A stretch of DNA of 64,000 nucleotides from Wenzhouxiangella sp042310355. GTDB lineage: Bacteria; Pseudomonadota; Gammaproteobacteria; Xanthomonadales; Wenzhouxiangellaceae. Made by a program: the position numbers and the translations under genes. Under the pieces are notes generated by a model. That model saw only the letters and a list, made by a program, of their open reading frames with translations. It was not told the origin of the DNA and searched no databases. The stretch is taken from positions 53,288 to 117,287 of the forward strand of contig NZ_JBHJMR010000011.1 in NCBI RefSeq assembly GCF_042310355.1, written 5' to 3'. How positions within the stretch are numbered: position 1 is the first letter of the stretch; every line of letters starts with the position of its first letter. Shown here in pieces: positions 49,535-59,173 of this stretch.

Positions 49535-51001
49535 ATGGGAGACTCGACACAGCCGCCGAAGCGGCGACGATGGAAGCGGCCAACGCTTTACGCGCTGGCC
49601 GCACTGGCGCTCGTCTACCTGGGCACGCTTGCCTGGCACCAGGTCAAGCCGCTGCCCGAGGGCCTGAACTTTGCCGGAGAGTGGCGACCGGTCGCGGAAC
49701 TGCACTTTCACGCCGACTCGACCTGGCTGGATGCCGGGGGGCAGCAGCACAACGAGCGACAGATCTTCGATGCGGCCTTCGCCATGATCGAGCGGGCCGA
49801 GAGCCTGGTGATCAGCGACTTCTTCCTGGTCAACGGCTTTGCCGGCAAGGGCGGCGACGGCCATCGTCCGCTCTCCAGCGAGCTGGTCGAAGCCATGACG
49901 ACCGAACGGCGCAGGCACGACGCCCTGGAGGCGGTGCTGATCACCGATCCGTTCAATGATCTCTACGGCGGTGTTCAGCAGCCGCTGTTCGCCGAACTCA
50001 AGCAGACCGGCGTCGATGTCATCGAGACGGATCTCAAGCGATTGCGCGATCCCAACCCGCTCTGGTCGGCAGCATGGCGCATCTGCTGCCAGTGGTTCGG
50101 AAACGGGCACGAGGGAGGCTGGCTGCCCAATCCCGTGGGCGAAGGATCGGTCACCTTGCGAACCTACCTGACCCTACTCAATTTCAAGGCCAACCACCGC
50201 AAGACCCTTATAGTCGACGGCGACAACGGGCCGGAGGGCCTTGTCACCTCGGCTAACCCGCACGATGCCAGCAGCCGGCACGACAACATCGCGTTTTCGT
50301 TCGACGGGCCGGCAGTCGTCGACCTTCTCGAGACCGAAAGCAGCGTCGTGGCGTTCTCGACCGGAAGCAGACCCGAGTGGTCCGACGGCATCGCCGGGCC
50401 GATCGGCGTCGGCTCGGCCCAACTCCGGATCCTGACCGAGGCGGCCATTCTCGACGCCGCCCTGAACATGCTCGACTCGGCGCAAGGCGGCGATTCACTG
50501 GACCTGCTGATGTTCTATCTCTCGCACCGGGAGATCATCGAATCACTGGTCGACGCCCACGATCGGGGCGCGCAGGTGAGAGTCCTGCTCGATCCCAACG
50601 AAGACGCCTTCGGACGCAAGAAGAACGGCGTTCCCAACCGCCAGGTGGCCTGGGAACTGCACCAGGCGGGCGTGCCGGTTCGCTGGTGCAATACACGCGG
50701 CGAGCAGTGCCACGGCAAGATGCTGGTCCTTCGCCCCACCGAAGGCCGGCCCTTGATCCTGGCCGGCTCGGCCAATTTCACACGTCGCAACCTCGACAAC
50801 TACAATCTGGAAACGAACGTGCAGGTGAGGGCCTCGCGCGACGCCGCGGCGATGCAGTCAGTCAACGCCTTTTTCGAGGAGCGCTGGTCGAACACACCCG
50901 ACCGCATCCACAGCCTGCCTTATGAACGCTACGCCGACCATTCCCGGCTGCGCTACTGGCAGTACCGCGTCATGGAAGCGACGGGCCTTTCGACATTCTG
51001 A
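49535..51001 (+). CDS. Phospholipase D family protein
   Basis: 488 residues with one N-terminal hydrophobic helix (LYALAALALVYLGTLAW), so probably anchored to the inner membrane facing the periplasm. The first HKD motif is complete (HRKTLIVD, then TSANPHDASS). The second reads HGKMLVLR with Arg where Asp is usual, followed by GSANFTRRNLDNYN. The substrate could be a phospholipid (cardiolipin synthase-like) or nucleic acid, and sequence alone does not settle it. It starts 51 bp after the copper cluster and may be independent. Confidence 0.85.
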   Translation: MGDSTQPPKRRRWKRPTLYALAALALVYLGTLAWHQVKPLPEGLNFAGEWRPVAELHFHADSTWLDAGGQQHNERQIFDAAFAMIERAESLVISDFFLVNGFAGKGGDGHRPLSSELVEAMTTERRRHDALEAVLITDPFNDLYGGVQQPLFAELKQTGVDVIETDLKRLRDPNPLWSAAWRICCQWFGNGHEGGWLPNPVGEGSVTLRTYLTLLNFKANHRKTLIVDGDNGPEGLVTSANPHDASSRHDNIAFSFDGPAVVDLLETESSVVAFSTGSRPEWSDGIAGPIGVGSAQLRILTEAAILDAALNMLDSAQGGDSLDLLMFYLSHREIIESLVDAHDRGAQVRVLLDPNEDAFGRKKNGVPNRQVAWELHQAGVPVRWCNTRGEQCHGKMLVLRPTEGRPLILAGSANFTRRNLDNYNLETNVQVRASRDAAAMQSVNAFFEERWSNTPDRIHSLPYERYADHSRLRYWQYRVMEATGLSTF

Positions 51002-51025
51002 GCTTCCATTCTGAGGTTCAATGAG

Positions 51026-51685
51026 ATGACAACTTTGGACAACTCGACTCGGACGGCCAGACTGGCTTTCATCATCGTCGCCGTCACATACTGGATCACG
51101 CTCTGGCTGCCGCCGGTGCCCGGAAGCTGGATTCTCAAGTTCACGCCGATGCTGATCGCGGCGGCCGTGCTGGCGAGGTTTCTGCAGCCGAGCGCCGCCT
51201 GGCCGATGACCATCGGTTTCGTCGCCGCGGCCGCTGGCGATCTTTTTCTCGCGCTGGATCGGCACGACTACTTCACCTTCGGCCTGGGCTGCTTCCTGGT
51301 CACCCAGATTGCCTATTCGGTCGCCTTCTTCCGTCACCGCCGGGCATTCATGACTCGATGGGCCTGGTGGCTGCCCGTCATTGCTTTCGGGTTCGGCGTA
51401 TTGGCCTGGATGTGGCCGGCACTCGGCGCCGACCGCGGTCCCGTCACCGTCTACGTCGCAGCCCTGGTGATGATGGCGGTTATGGCATCCACGGTCGAAG
51501 CCCGGCCGGGTCGCATCTTCGCCGGCGCGGCGCTGTTCGTCGTCGCCGACGCATTGATCGGCATCACGCGCTTCGCGGCGGATTTCGAGCATTCGGTGCC
51601 GACCATCATCGCGCTCTACATGCTGGCCCAGTACCTCATCTTCACCGGCAGCCTGCGGGCACTGCCGGCTCGCGGGGCGGCGTGA
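51026..51685 (+). CDS. YhhN family membrane protein (lysoplasmalogenase-like)
   Basis: 219 residues, about eight hydrophobic helices. The family pattern includes KFTPMLIAAAVL, GDLFLALDR and FVVADALIGITRF with conserved Asp residues. Eukaryotic TMEM86 members hydrolyse lysoplasmalogens, and activity of bacterial YhhN members is less certain. It sits between the PLD-family gene and the SLC13 transporter with short gaps, so the three may share a transcript. Confidence 0.87.
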   Translation: MTTLDNSTRTARLAFIIVAVTYWITLWLPPVPGSWILKFTPMLIAAAVLARFLQPSAAWPMTIGFVAAAAGDLFLALDRHDYFTFGLGCFLVTQIAYSVAFFRHRRAFMTRWAWWLPVIAFGFGVLAWMWPALGADRGPVTVYVAALVMMAVMASTVEARPGRIFAGAALFVVADALIGITRFAADFEHSVPTIIALYMLAQYLIFTGSLRALPARGAA

Positions 51686-51704
51686 GCGGCTGTCTTCTCG
51701 CCCC

Positions 51705-53174
51705 ATGAGCGCCCGCCCGGAAGCCAATGGCAGCTTGCGACCGCGCATCGGCCTGATCGCCGGCCCGCTGCTGTTCGTGACCATGCTGGTCCTGCCGGCG
51801 CCCGAGGGCATGTCCGAAGCGGCCTGGCATGTCGCGGCGGTCGCCGCGCTGATGGTCCTGTGGTGGATCAGCGAGGCGCTGCCGATTGCCGCCACCGCCC
51901 TGCTGCCGATCGTGCTCTTTCCGCTTCTGGGCGTGACCGATATCGCCGGGGCGACGACGCCATTCGCCAACCCGCTGATCTATCTCTTCCTGGGCGGATT
52001 CATCATCGCCCTGGGCATGGAGCGATCCGGCCTGCATCGGCGCATTGCGCTGAACATCATCAAGCGCGTCGGCACACAGCCCAAGGCGATCATTGCAGGC
52101 TTCATGCTGGCGGCTGCCTTTCTGAGCATGTGGGTATCGAACACGGCTACGGCCATGATGATGTTGCCCATCGCGCTGTCGGTCACCCGGCTGGTCGAGG
52201 GCGAGGCAGACCGGGACCATCGCTCCGGTTTCGCCCTGGTCCTGCTGCTCGCGCTGGCCTATGCCTGCAATATCGGCGGCCTGGGTACGCTCATCGGCAC
52301 GCCGCCCAACGCCCTGCTGGCGGCCTACCTGCTCGACAATCACGGCCTGGAGATCGGCTTCGGCCAGTGGATGCTCGTCGGCCTCCCGCTCGTGGTGATC
52401 GCCCTGCCTGTGGTCTTTATCCTGCTGACCCGGGTGATCTTCCGGCTTGGAATCGGCGAGCTGCCCGGCGGCCGGGAACTGATTCGCGGCGAACTGGCGC
52501 GCCTGGGCCGCATGGATCGCGCCGAGAAACAGGTCGCGGCGGTCTTCGTACTCACCGCCGCACTCTGGGTCACGCGCCCGCTCCTCCAGACCTGGCTTCC
52601 GGGTCTGTCCGACACCGGTATCGCCATTTTCGGCGCCCTGCTGCTGTTCATCGTGCCCGTCGACTGGCGCGCGTGGCGCTTCGTGCTGTCCTGGCGCGAC
52701 ACGGCCCGCCTTCCCTGGGAAGTCCTGATCCTGTTCGGCGGCGGCCTGAGCCTGGCGGCCGGCATCAGCGATTCGGGCCTGGCCGAATGGATCGGCGCGG
52801 CCTTCCAGCAGCTCGACGGGCTACCCGTCTTGTTCCTGATCGTCCTGGCCGTCAGCGCCGTGATCTTTCTCACCGAAGTCACCAGCAATACCGCCACGGC
52901 CGCGGCCTTCCTGCCCATCCTGGGTTCGGTCGCGCTCGGCATGGGCCTCGATCCGATCGTGCTCGCCGCCCCCGCCGCGGTGGCCGCGAGTTGCGCCTTC
53001 ATGCTGCCGGTGGCTACCCCGCCCAACGCCATCGTCTACGGCAGCGGCCTGGTCACCATCCCCCAGATGGCCCGCGCCGGCCTCCTCATCAACCTGCTCA
53101 TGATCGGCCTGGTAACGGGCATCATGTACGTCTTGCTAGGCTGGATTTTTGCCGCCGACATGATCCCGGGTTGA
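51705..53174 (+). CDS. SLC13 (DASS) family anion/dicarboxylate transporter
   Basis: 489-residue inner-membrane symporter. Both SNT signature loops are present, SNTATAMMMLPIA and SNTATAAAFLPIL, as is the GTLIGTPPNALLAAY hairpin. Members carry Na+ with di- or tricarboxylates or sulfate, and the exact anion is not predictable here. It begins 19 bp after the YhhN gene. Confidence 0.92.
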   Translation: MSARPEANGSLRPRIGLIAGPLLFVTMLVLPAPEGMSEAAWHVAAVAALMVLWWISEALPIAATALLPIVLFPLLGVTDIAGATTPFANPLIYLFLGGFIIALGMERSGLHRRIALNIIKRVGTQPKAIIAGFMLAAAFLSMWVSNTATAMMMLPIALSVTRLVEGEADRDHRSGFALVLLLALAYACNIGGLGTLIGTPPNALLAAYLLDNHGLEIGFGQWMLVGLPLVVIALPVVFILLTRVIFRLGIGELPGGRELIRGELARLGRMDRAEKQVAAVFVLTAALWVTRPLLQTWLPGLSDTGIAIFGALLLFIVPVDWRAWRFVLSWRDTARLPWEVLILFGGGLSLAAGISDSGLAEWIGAAFQQLDGLPVLFLIVLAVSAVIFLTEVTSNTATAAAFLPILGSVALGMGLDPIVLAAPAAVAASCAFMLPVATPPNAIVYGSGLVTIPQMARAGLLINLLMIGLVTGIMYVLLGWIFAADMIPG

Positions 53175-53202
53175 ACCCCCGCCAGGAACCGCTGTCGGTT
53201 GT

Positions 53203-53294
<92 letters not shown>

Positions 53295-53311
53295 ATCTCC
53301 GGGGACACCGA

Positions 53312-55360
53312 ATGACAAAACTGAATCACCTCCTGACAGCCGCCGCCCTCCTGGCCCTGATCGGCGCGCAGGCCCACGCCGACGACGCCTCGCCCGAAGC
53401 CAGGCTCGGCGATTGGGGCGTCGAAACCTCGAACATCAGCGCATCCGCAACACCGGGCGAGGACTTCTTCACCTGGGTCAACGCCGGCTGGCTGGAATCG
53501 ACCGAGATTCCGCAGGGCTTCTCGCGCTGGGGTTCGTTCAACGAGCTGCAGATCCTGTCCGAGGAGCGGGTCGACGAGATCATCCGGGACCTGGGAGAGA
53601 ATTCGCCCCAGCCCGGCAGCCCGTCGCAGCAAGTCGGCGATCTCTACGCGAGCTACATGAACACCGACCGCATCGAGGAGAAGGGCCTGTCGCCGATCCG
53701 CGAGACTCTCGACGAGCTGTTGGCCATCGACTCGCACGAGGCCGCCGCGCGCTGGATGGGTCGCCAGGGCACCGGCTCCATCGTGGCCGCCTACGTCACC
53801 CTGGACCAGGGCAATCCCGAACGCTACCTCGCCCATCTCTACCAGAGCGGCCTGGGCCTGCCCGACCGCGACTACTACACGCGCGAGGACGAGCCCTTCC
53901 CCGGCCACCGCCAGGCCTACCGGGACTATGTCGCCGCCACTTTCGAGCGCGCCGGCGTCGACAACGCCGACGAGCGTGCCGACGCGGTGCTGGCGCTGGA
54001 GACCAAGCTCGCCGCCAACCACTGGACACGGGTCGAGGCGCGCGACCGCGAGGCCAACTACAACCTGATGACGCCCGCCGAGCTGGCCGAAAAAGCACCG
54101 GAATTTCCGTGGCAGACCTTCCTGGCCGAGCGCGGGCTCGACGGCATCGAGGAAATGGTCGTGGCCACCGACACGGCGATTCATGCCAACAGCGAAGTCT
54201 TTGCCGCAACACCGGCCAAGGACTGGGCGGCCTGGCACGCGTTCCACTGGATCAACAACCACGCCCCGCTGCTGTCGAGCGACTACCAGCAGGCGCATTT
54301 CGAGCTGTTCGACCAGCGCCTCGACGGGGTCGACGAGCAGCGCGAGCGCGAGAAGCGCGGCATCAATTTCGTCAGCTCCCGCCTGGGCGAGCTGGTCGGC
54401 CAGGTCTACGTCGAGCGCCACTTCCCGCCCGACTACCGCGAACAGATGATGGAGCTGGTCGAGTACCTGCGCCGCGCCTTCGCCGAGCGCCTCGACAGCC
54501 TCGCCTGGATGGACGAGGAGACACGTACCGAAGCCCACCGCAAGCTCGAGGCCTTCCTGCCCAAGATCGGCTACCCCGAGAAATGGCGCGACTACTCGGA
54601 CGTCGCCATCGCGGCCAACGACCTGGTCGGCAACAGCCACCGCATCAGCCAATGGTCCTGGAGTGACCAGCTGGCAAAACTCGATGAGCCGGTGCGCGAG
54701 TGGGAATGGGGCATGACGCCACAGACGGTCAACGCCTACTACAACTCCACCCGCAACGAGATCGTCTTCCCGGCCGCCATCCTGCAGCCGCCGTTCTTCG
54801 ATCCCAACGCCGATCCGGCCGTCAATTTCGGTGCCATCGGCGGCGTGATCGGCCACGAAATGGGCCACGGTTTCGACGACCAGGGCTCGCGCTCGAACGC
54901 CGACGGCGTACTCAAGAACTGGTGGACCGATACCTCCCGCGAACAGTTCGAGCAGCGCACCGGCCGGCTGGTCGAACAGTACAACGGCTTCGAGCCCATC
55001 GAGGGCATGTCGGTCAAGGGCGAGCTGGCCCTGGGCGAGAACATCGGCGACCTGGGCGGCCTGTCGATCGCTCATCACGCCTACAAGATGTACCTCGACG
55101 ACCATTCCGGCGGCGAAGCGCCGGTGCTCGACGGCTACACCGGCGACCAGCGCTTCTTCATGGCCTGGGCCCAGGTCTGGCGCAACCTGTGGGCGAGCGA
55201 GGAATCCTTGCGCGCGCAGCTGGTTCGCGGTCCCCACAGCCCGCCCCGCTACCGGGTCAACGGCGTGGTGCGCAACATCGATGCCTGGTACGAGGCCTTC
55301 GACGTCGATTCCGGCGACGAACTCTACCTGGCGCCGGAAGAACGCGTCAGCATCTGGTAG
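53312..55360 (+). CDS. M13 family (PepO/neprilysin-like) metallopeptidase
   Basis: 682-residue exported zinc peptidase with a signal peptide ending near AQAHA. The zinc site is HEMGHGF, with the third ligand in GENIGDLGG, and the substrate-binding NAYYNSTRNE and C-terminal motifs of the family are present. Bacterial members cut short peptides in the periplasm or outside the cell. Its start lies 17 bases after a 91 bp heptamer array. No strong RBS is visible (GGGGA at about 12 bases). Confidence 0.94.
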   Translation: MTKLNHLLTAAALLALIGAQAHADDASPEARLGDWGVETSNISASATPGEDFFTWVNAGWLESTEIPQGFSRWGSFNELQILSEERVDEIIRDLGENSPQPGSPSQQVGDLYASYMNTDRIEEKGLSPIRETLDELLAIDSHEAAARWMGRQGTGSIVAAYVTLDQGNPERYLAHLYQSGLGLPDRDYYTREDEPFPGHRQAYRDYVAATFERAGVDNADERADAVLALETKLAANHWTRVEARDREANYNLMTPAELAEKAPEFPWQTFLAERGLDGIEEMVVATDTAIHANSEVFAATPAKDWAAWHAFHWINNHAPLLSSDYQQAHFELFDQRLDGVDEQREREKRGINFVSSRLGELVGQVYVERHFPPDYREQMMELVEYLRRAFAERLDSLAWMDEETRTEAHRKLEAFLPKIGYPEKWRDYSDVAIAANDLVGNSHRISQWSWSDQLAKLDEPVREWEWGMTPQTVNAYYNSTRNEIVFPAAILQPPFFDPNADPAVNFGAIGGVIGHEMGHGFDDQGSRSNADGVLKNWWTDTSREQFEQRTGRLVEQYNGFEPIEGMSVKGELALGENIGDLGGLSIAHHAYKMYLDDHSGGEAPVLDGYTGDQRFFMAWAQVWRNLWASEESLRAQLVRGPHSPPRYRVNGVVRNIDAWYEAFDVDSGDELYLAPEERVSIW

Positions 55361-55374
55361 GCAACAACTCCAGG

Positions 55375-55396
55375 GGCGGCGGCCCGGCCCGCCGCC
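55375..55396 (+). terminator. Possible terminator hairpin after the M13 peptidase gene
   Basis: GGCGGCGG, six-base loop, CCGCCGCC, followed by TTCATCTT. The stem is strong but the T-tract is poor. Confidence 0.35.
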
Positions 55397-55566
55397 TTCA
55401 TCTTCGGCCCAATGTCGCAATCGCCATTGCGTAGCGCCAAGCAACTGGCAGATGGCAACACAACGGTTCGAACATTTGAATTTCTGTCATTCGAATTTGT
55501 TTGGTACCTGGTGCTTCTGGTGCTTCGGATTTGAAAATCTGAGGCGCAACGCTGCCCAAGACGCGG

Positions 55567-56997
55567 TCAGCGCCCCCCCAGCCTCTCGACCGCCCTCAGC
55601 ACCACCCCCCAAGCCGCTTCGACATGCCTACGTTCAACCCGCGTCTGGCCCGGCACGATCCGAAGCGCGTAGCGTCCACCCAGGCGAGTATGCGTCAGAT
55701 ACAGATCGCCGCCGTCCTGGATCTCGGCCAGCAGGGCCTGGTTGGCTTTCTCGATCGCAGCTTCGTCGTCTTCACCCGGCGGTAGCCAGCGAAAGCAAAC
55801 GCAGTTCAGCGGCGCCGGCGCCATGCGCTCGAAGCGCTGATCGGCGTCGACGGTTTCGGCCAGCCACTGCCCATACTCGATATGACGACGCAGCATGGCC
55901 TGAAGTCCCTCGAGCCCGAACGAGCGCATCACGAACCAGAGCTTGAGCGCGCGGAAACGGCGACCGAGCTGGATGCCCCAGTCGCGGTAATTGCGCACCT
56001 GGTCATCGGCGCGGGTCTTGAGGTACTCGGGCTGGATCTCGAAAGTCCGCACCAGGGCCTCGACATCGCGCACGTAGTAGGCCGTGCAGTCGAAGTTGGT
56101 GGCCATCCACTTGTGCGGATTGACGACGAAGGAATCAACGTTCGTCGCCGCGCCGAGCATCCAGCGAAACTCCGGCAGCAGCAGCGCCGTGCCCGCGTAG
56201 GCCGCGTCCACATGCAGCCAGATGCCGTGACTGGCGCATACCTCGCCGATGGCATCGATCGGGTCGATGGCGGTGGAACTGGTCGTGCCCAGCGCTGCGA
56301 TCACGCACAAAGGCGTCACGCCCTCGGCCCTGTCGGCCTCGATTCGCTCGGCCAGCGCATCCGGACGCATGGCGAAGTCGCCATCGACCGGAACCTTCCT
56401 CAGCGAAGCCGAGCCGAAGCCAGCAATCTTGACGTCCTTCTCGATCGAAGAGTGCGCCTCGGTCGAACAGTAGATGGCGAAGCGCTGATCGCCCTGCCCG
56501 GCGAAGCCGCGCTCGTTGACGGCGAAGCCGGTGGCCCGTTCGCGGGCGCTTAGCAAGGCGCACAGAGTGGCCGTGGAAGCCGTATCCTGGATTACGCCCT
56601 CGAACTGCGCCGGCAGACCCAGCCATTCGCGCAGCCAGTTCATGACCCGACCCTCCAACTCGGCCGCCGCCGGCGAGGTTTCCCAGCTCATGCACTGGGC
56701 GCCCAGGGTGGCGGTCAGCATTTCGGCGAGCACGGAGGGATAGGAACTGTTGGCCGGGAAATAGCCCATGAACATCGGATGCTGCCAGTGCGTCATGCCC
56801 GGCAGGATGATTTCCCGGAAATCTTCGAGAATGGCCTCCATACCCTCGCCATTCAGCGGGCCTTCGGTGGGCAGGCTTTGGGTGATCTCGCCGGGCGCCA
56901 CTCGCGCCTTGACCGGCCGGTCTTCGATGGTGTCGATATAGTCGGCCATCCAGTCGACCAGGGCGTGGGCGTGGCGGCGAAACTCGTTGCTGTCCAT
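55567..56997 (-). CDS. PLP-dependent aromatic amino acid decarboxylase
   Basis: 476-residue group II decarboxylase (DOPA/tryptophan decarboxylase type). The PLP Lys is in NPHKWMATNFDC, the cofactor-binding Asp in HVDAAYAGTALL, and the substrate-binding N-terminus around GMTHWQHPMFMGYFPANSSY is typical of the aromatic L-amino acid class. The likely product is an aromatic amine such as tryptamine, tyramine or phenethylamine. The gap to the K+ channel gene is 22 bp, so co-transcription from that side is possible. Confidence 0.93.
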   Translation of the reverse strand: MDSNEFRRHAHALVDWMADYIDTIEDRPVKARVAPGEITQSLPTEGPLNGEGMEAILEDFREIILPGMTHWQHPMFMGYFPANSSYPSVLAEMLTATLGAQCMSWETSPAAAELEGRVMNWLREWLGLPAQFEGVIQDTASTATLCALLSARERATGFAVNERGFAGQGDQRFAIYCSTEAHSSIEKDVKIAGFGSASLRKVPVDGDFAMRPDALAERIEADRAEGVTPLCVIAALGTTSSTAIDPIDAIGEVCASHGIWLHVDAAYAGTALLLPEFRWMLGAATNVDSFVVNPHKWMATNFDCTAYYVRDVEALVRTFEIQPEYLKTRADDQVRNYRDWGIQLGRRFRALKLWFVMRSFGLEGLQAMLRRHIEYGQWLAETVDADQRFERMAPAPLNCVCFRWLPPGEDDEAAIEKANQALLAEIQDGGDLYLTHTRLGGRYALRIVPGQTRVERRHVEAAWGVVLRAVERLGGR

Positions 56998-57019
56998 GCT
57001 GGTGAATCCGGGTTATCTG

Positions 57020-58711
57020 TCAGGAGGCCACGGCCCGGCGCCACCAGGGCCGCCTGGCGAGCCTGGCCTGTCCGGTCCGCAGGTAGTGCGCCACGTCGGG
57101 ATCCATGGCCACCGCCCAGATCAGCTCGGCCGAATGCGGCGTGCCGCAAAACAGGATGCGATCACCCATCGCCAGCGGCTCGTCGTCATCAGGCAGCAGT
57201 ATCACCCGCTCATCGCGAATGACCATCAGGACCAGGGCATCGAGTTTCTCCTCCCGATTGCCGGGATCAAGCGTCAGCATCCCGACCGTGAAGGTCTTCC
57301 CGGCCTCGATCGCTTCGGCCAGCGGCGGCGTGCGCTTGTCGCTGACGCGGCTGCTCCAGAACTGAACGCGTTCGTCGCCGATGCGCTTGCGCAGGCGCTC
57401 GAGACAATCCCGGTTCCAGTCCTCGTCGTGTTCGAGCATGCTGTCAATGAACTCCGGAACCATCGGCGCTTCAAGCACGGGGCGAATGGCCGACGCGATG
57501 ATTCCGCTGACCGAACAGGTCAGGTGCGTTCCCGCCTCCTCGAAAAGCTGACGATTGTGCAGGTAGTTCTCGCGCGCGATCACCAGCAGGTCGGGGTTGA
57601 GCATTCGTGCAGTCATGATGGTCGAGAGGTTCTCGGCGTCACTCGCGTGTGCTGCAACCAGCCCGGTCACCTCCGCGACACCCGCCTTTTCGAGCGTGGC
57701 GGCCTCCGAGCTGGGGCCGAAGACGCTGCTCGAAGGCCAATCGTCCTGGCCATCTTCGACGGCGATGATCCGCGTGGTCACGCCTTCACTTCGCAGGCGC
57801 TCGGCCAGCAGACGACCATGATCGTCCTGGCCGCAGACCAGCCAGGTGCCGTCCAGTCGGGTATCCGGTTCCCATTTCTGGCGCGCGCCGGCTTCCGACA
57901 GGCGTTCGTAGAGTTGATAGGCCCAGGGGCGAGTGATGGCCAGGGCGATCCGACGCGAAAATTCCTCGGCCGGACGAACAACGAAGCCGGTTTCGAAGGA
58001 GGTCATGTTCCGGGCCGTGGCCTCGGACTTCGCGCGCGCTGCAACATGCAGCTTCTGGTTCAGCAAGCGGCCGGCCAGCGCGATCTTGAGATTGGTTTCA
58101 TCGCTGTCGGTCAGCGCGAGCAGGCCCGCGCACCAGCGATTCTGCAGCCCGGCCTTGAGCAGACTCTCGGGTATCGAGGCATCGAGCCGGAAGCCCGGCA
58201 CCAGCACGGGATAATCGCGCAGCTGGAGGTCCCGGATGGCCTCGGCCGATTGGTCCACCACGACCACTCGACGCCCGCTCTGGACAAGATTGTCCACCAG
58301 CATGGCGCCGCCGCCGCCAAAACCGCAGACCAGGTAGAACGGCGAGCGAATGGCGCGGATGCTTCGCTGCAATCGATGCCGCCCCAGCGCTTCGTGGAAG
58401 GCATCGTCTCGGATCAGGCCGACGAGGCTGCCGATGGCGAACAGCCAGGCAAAGACCGTCATGTAGATACACACGATCGTCCACAAGCGCTGGGCATTGC
58501 TGAATTCGGCCGGCAGCTCGCCGAAACCGATGGTGCTGCCGGTGTAGCTGACCACGTAAAAGGCGTGAAGGAAACTCATGGTCCAGGGCTCGCCGGCTTC
58601 GTCGAAGCCCGGGACCAGGGTGTAGCCCACTGTCGCGACGGAATAGGCGCCGATCAGCACGACCAGCGGCAGCCGCATGCGCTGAAACAGGAGTGACAGC
58701 GGTGTGCTCAT
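57020..58711 (-). CDS. Potassium channel family protein with two TrkA-N (RCK) domains
   Basis: 563 residues. TM1 is at about 13-33, a pore loop reads SYTGSTIGFGELP, and TM2 is at about 80-100. Two RCK/TrkA-N nucleotide-binding domains follow (FYLVCGFGGGGAMLVDNL and TWLVCGQDDHGRLLAERL), with a C-terminal TrkA-C-like region (EKLDALVLMVIRDE). The selectivity filter is TIGFGE rather than the usual TVGYGD. It is probably a ligand-gated K+ channel of the inner membrane. Confidence 0.88.
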   Translation of the reverse strand: MSTPLSLLFQRMRLPLVVLIGAYSVATVGYTLVPGFDEAGEPWTMSFLHAFYVVSYTGSTIGFGELPAEFSNAQRLWTIVCIYMTVFAWLFAIGSLVGLIRDDAFHEALGRHRLQRSIRAIRSPFYLVCGFGGGGAMLVDNLVQSGRRVVVVDQSAEAIRDLQLRDYPVLVPGFRLDASIPESLLKAGLQNRWCAGLLALTDSDETNLKIALAGRLLNQKLHVAARAKSEATARNMTSFETGFVVRPAEEFSRRIALAITRPWAYQLYERLSEAGARQKWEPDTRLDGTWLVCGQDDHGRLLAERLRSEGVTTRIIAVEDGQDDWPSSSVFGPSSEAATLEKAGVAEVTGLVAAHASDAENLSTIMTARMLNPDLLVIARENYLHNRQLFEEAGTHLTCSVSGIIASAIRPVLEAPMVPEFIDSMLEHDEDWNRDCLERLRKRIGDERVQFWSSRVSDKRTPPLAEAIEAGKTFTVGMLTLDPGNREEKLDALVLMVIRDERVILLPDDDEPLAMGDRILFCGTPHSAELIWAVAMDPDVAHYLRTGQARLARRPWWRRAVAS

Positions 58712-58726
58712 GGCCTGGAATCCGGC

Positions 58727-59110
58727 TCAGCGCCGGAAGCGGTTGGTCTCGATCAGCACCACGACCATGGACACGATATTGGCCAGCAGCGCACCGCCGG
58801 AGAGCGAGACCACGGACGCCATCACCGCCGGCGTGAGCCCTGCGTCGGTCATGTGCAGGGCCACGCCCCAGACCAGCGCCGCGGCCAGGAGATGAAGATC
58901 GGCCACGAGACTCGAGGCCAGCAGAACGGCCCCGATGTGCGTGCGCTCGCCGAGCTTCATGACCGTGGCGATCAGGCTGACGACGATGGCGGCGAACAAC
59001 TCGTAGGCGTTGTGGTGATCGGGGTTGTCCATATCGCCGAGGAAGAAGCCGAAGTTGAGCGTCAACGCCAGCAGGATGAAGAACGCGAATACTACTTTCT
59101 CAGGATTCAT
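58727..59110 (-). CDS. DUF6394 family membrane protein
   Basis: 127 residues, four hydrophobic helices, function unknown. The pattern FGFFLGDMDNPDHHNAYELFAA followed by SLIATVMKLGERTHIGAV is that of a small family common in gammaproteobacteria. It lies 15 bp upstream of the K+ channel gene on the same strand, so the two probably share a transcript and perhaps a role in ion homeostasis. Confidence 0.82.
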   Translation of the reverse strand: MNPEKVVFAFFILLALTLNFGFFLGDMDNPDHHNAYELFAAIVVSLIATVMKLGERTHIGAVLLASSLVADLHLLAAALVWGVALHMTDAGLTPAVMASVVSLSGGALLANIVSMVVVLIETNRFRR

Positions 59111-59173
59111 GGGATCCCCGGCCGATCAGCGAGCACAGCGATCACGTTAGCCGACCGGCACGAGAGCGTCAAT

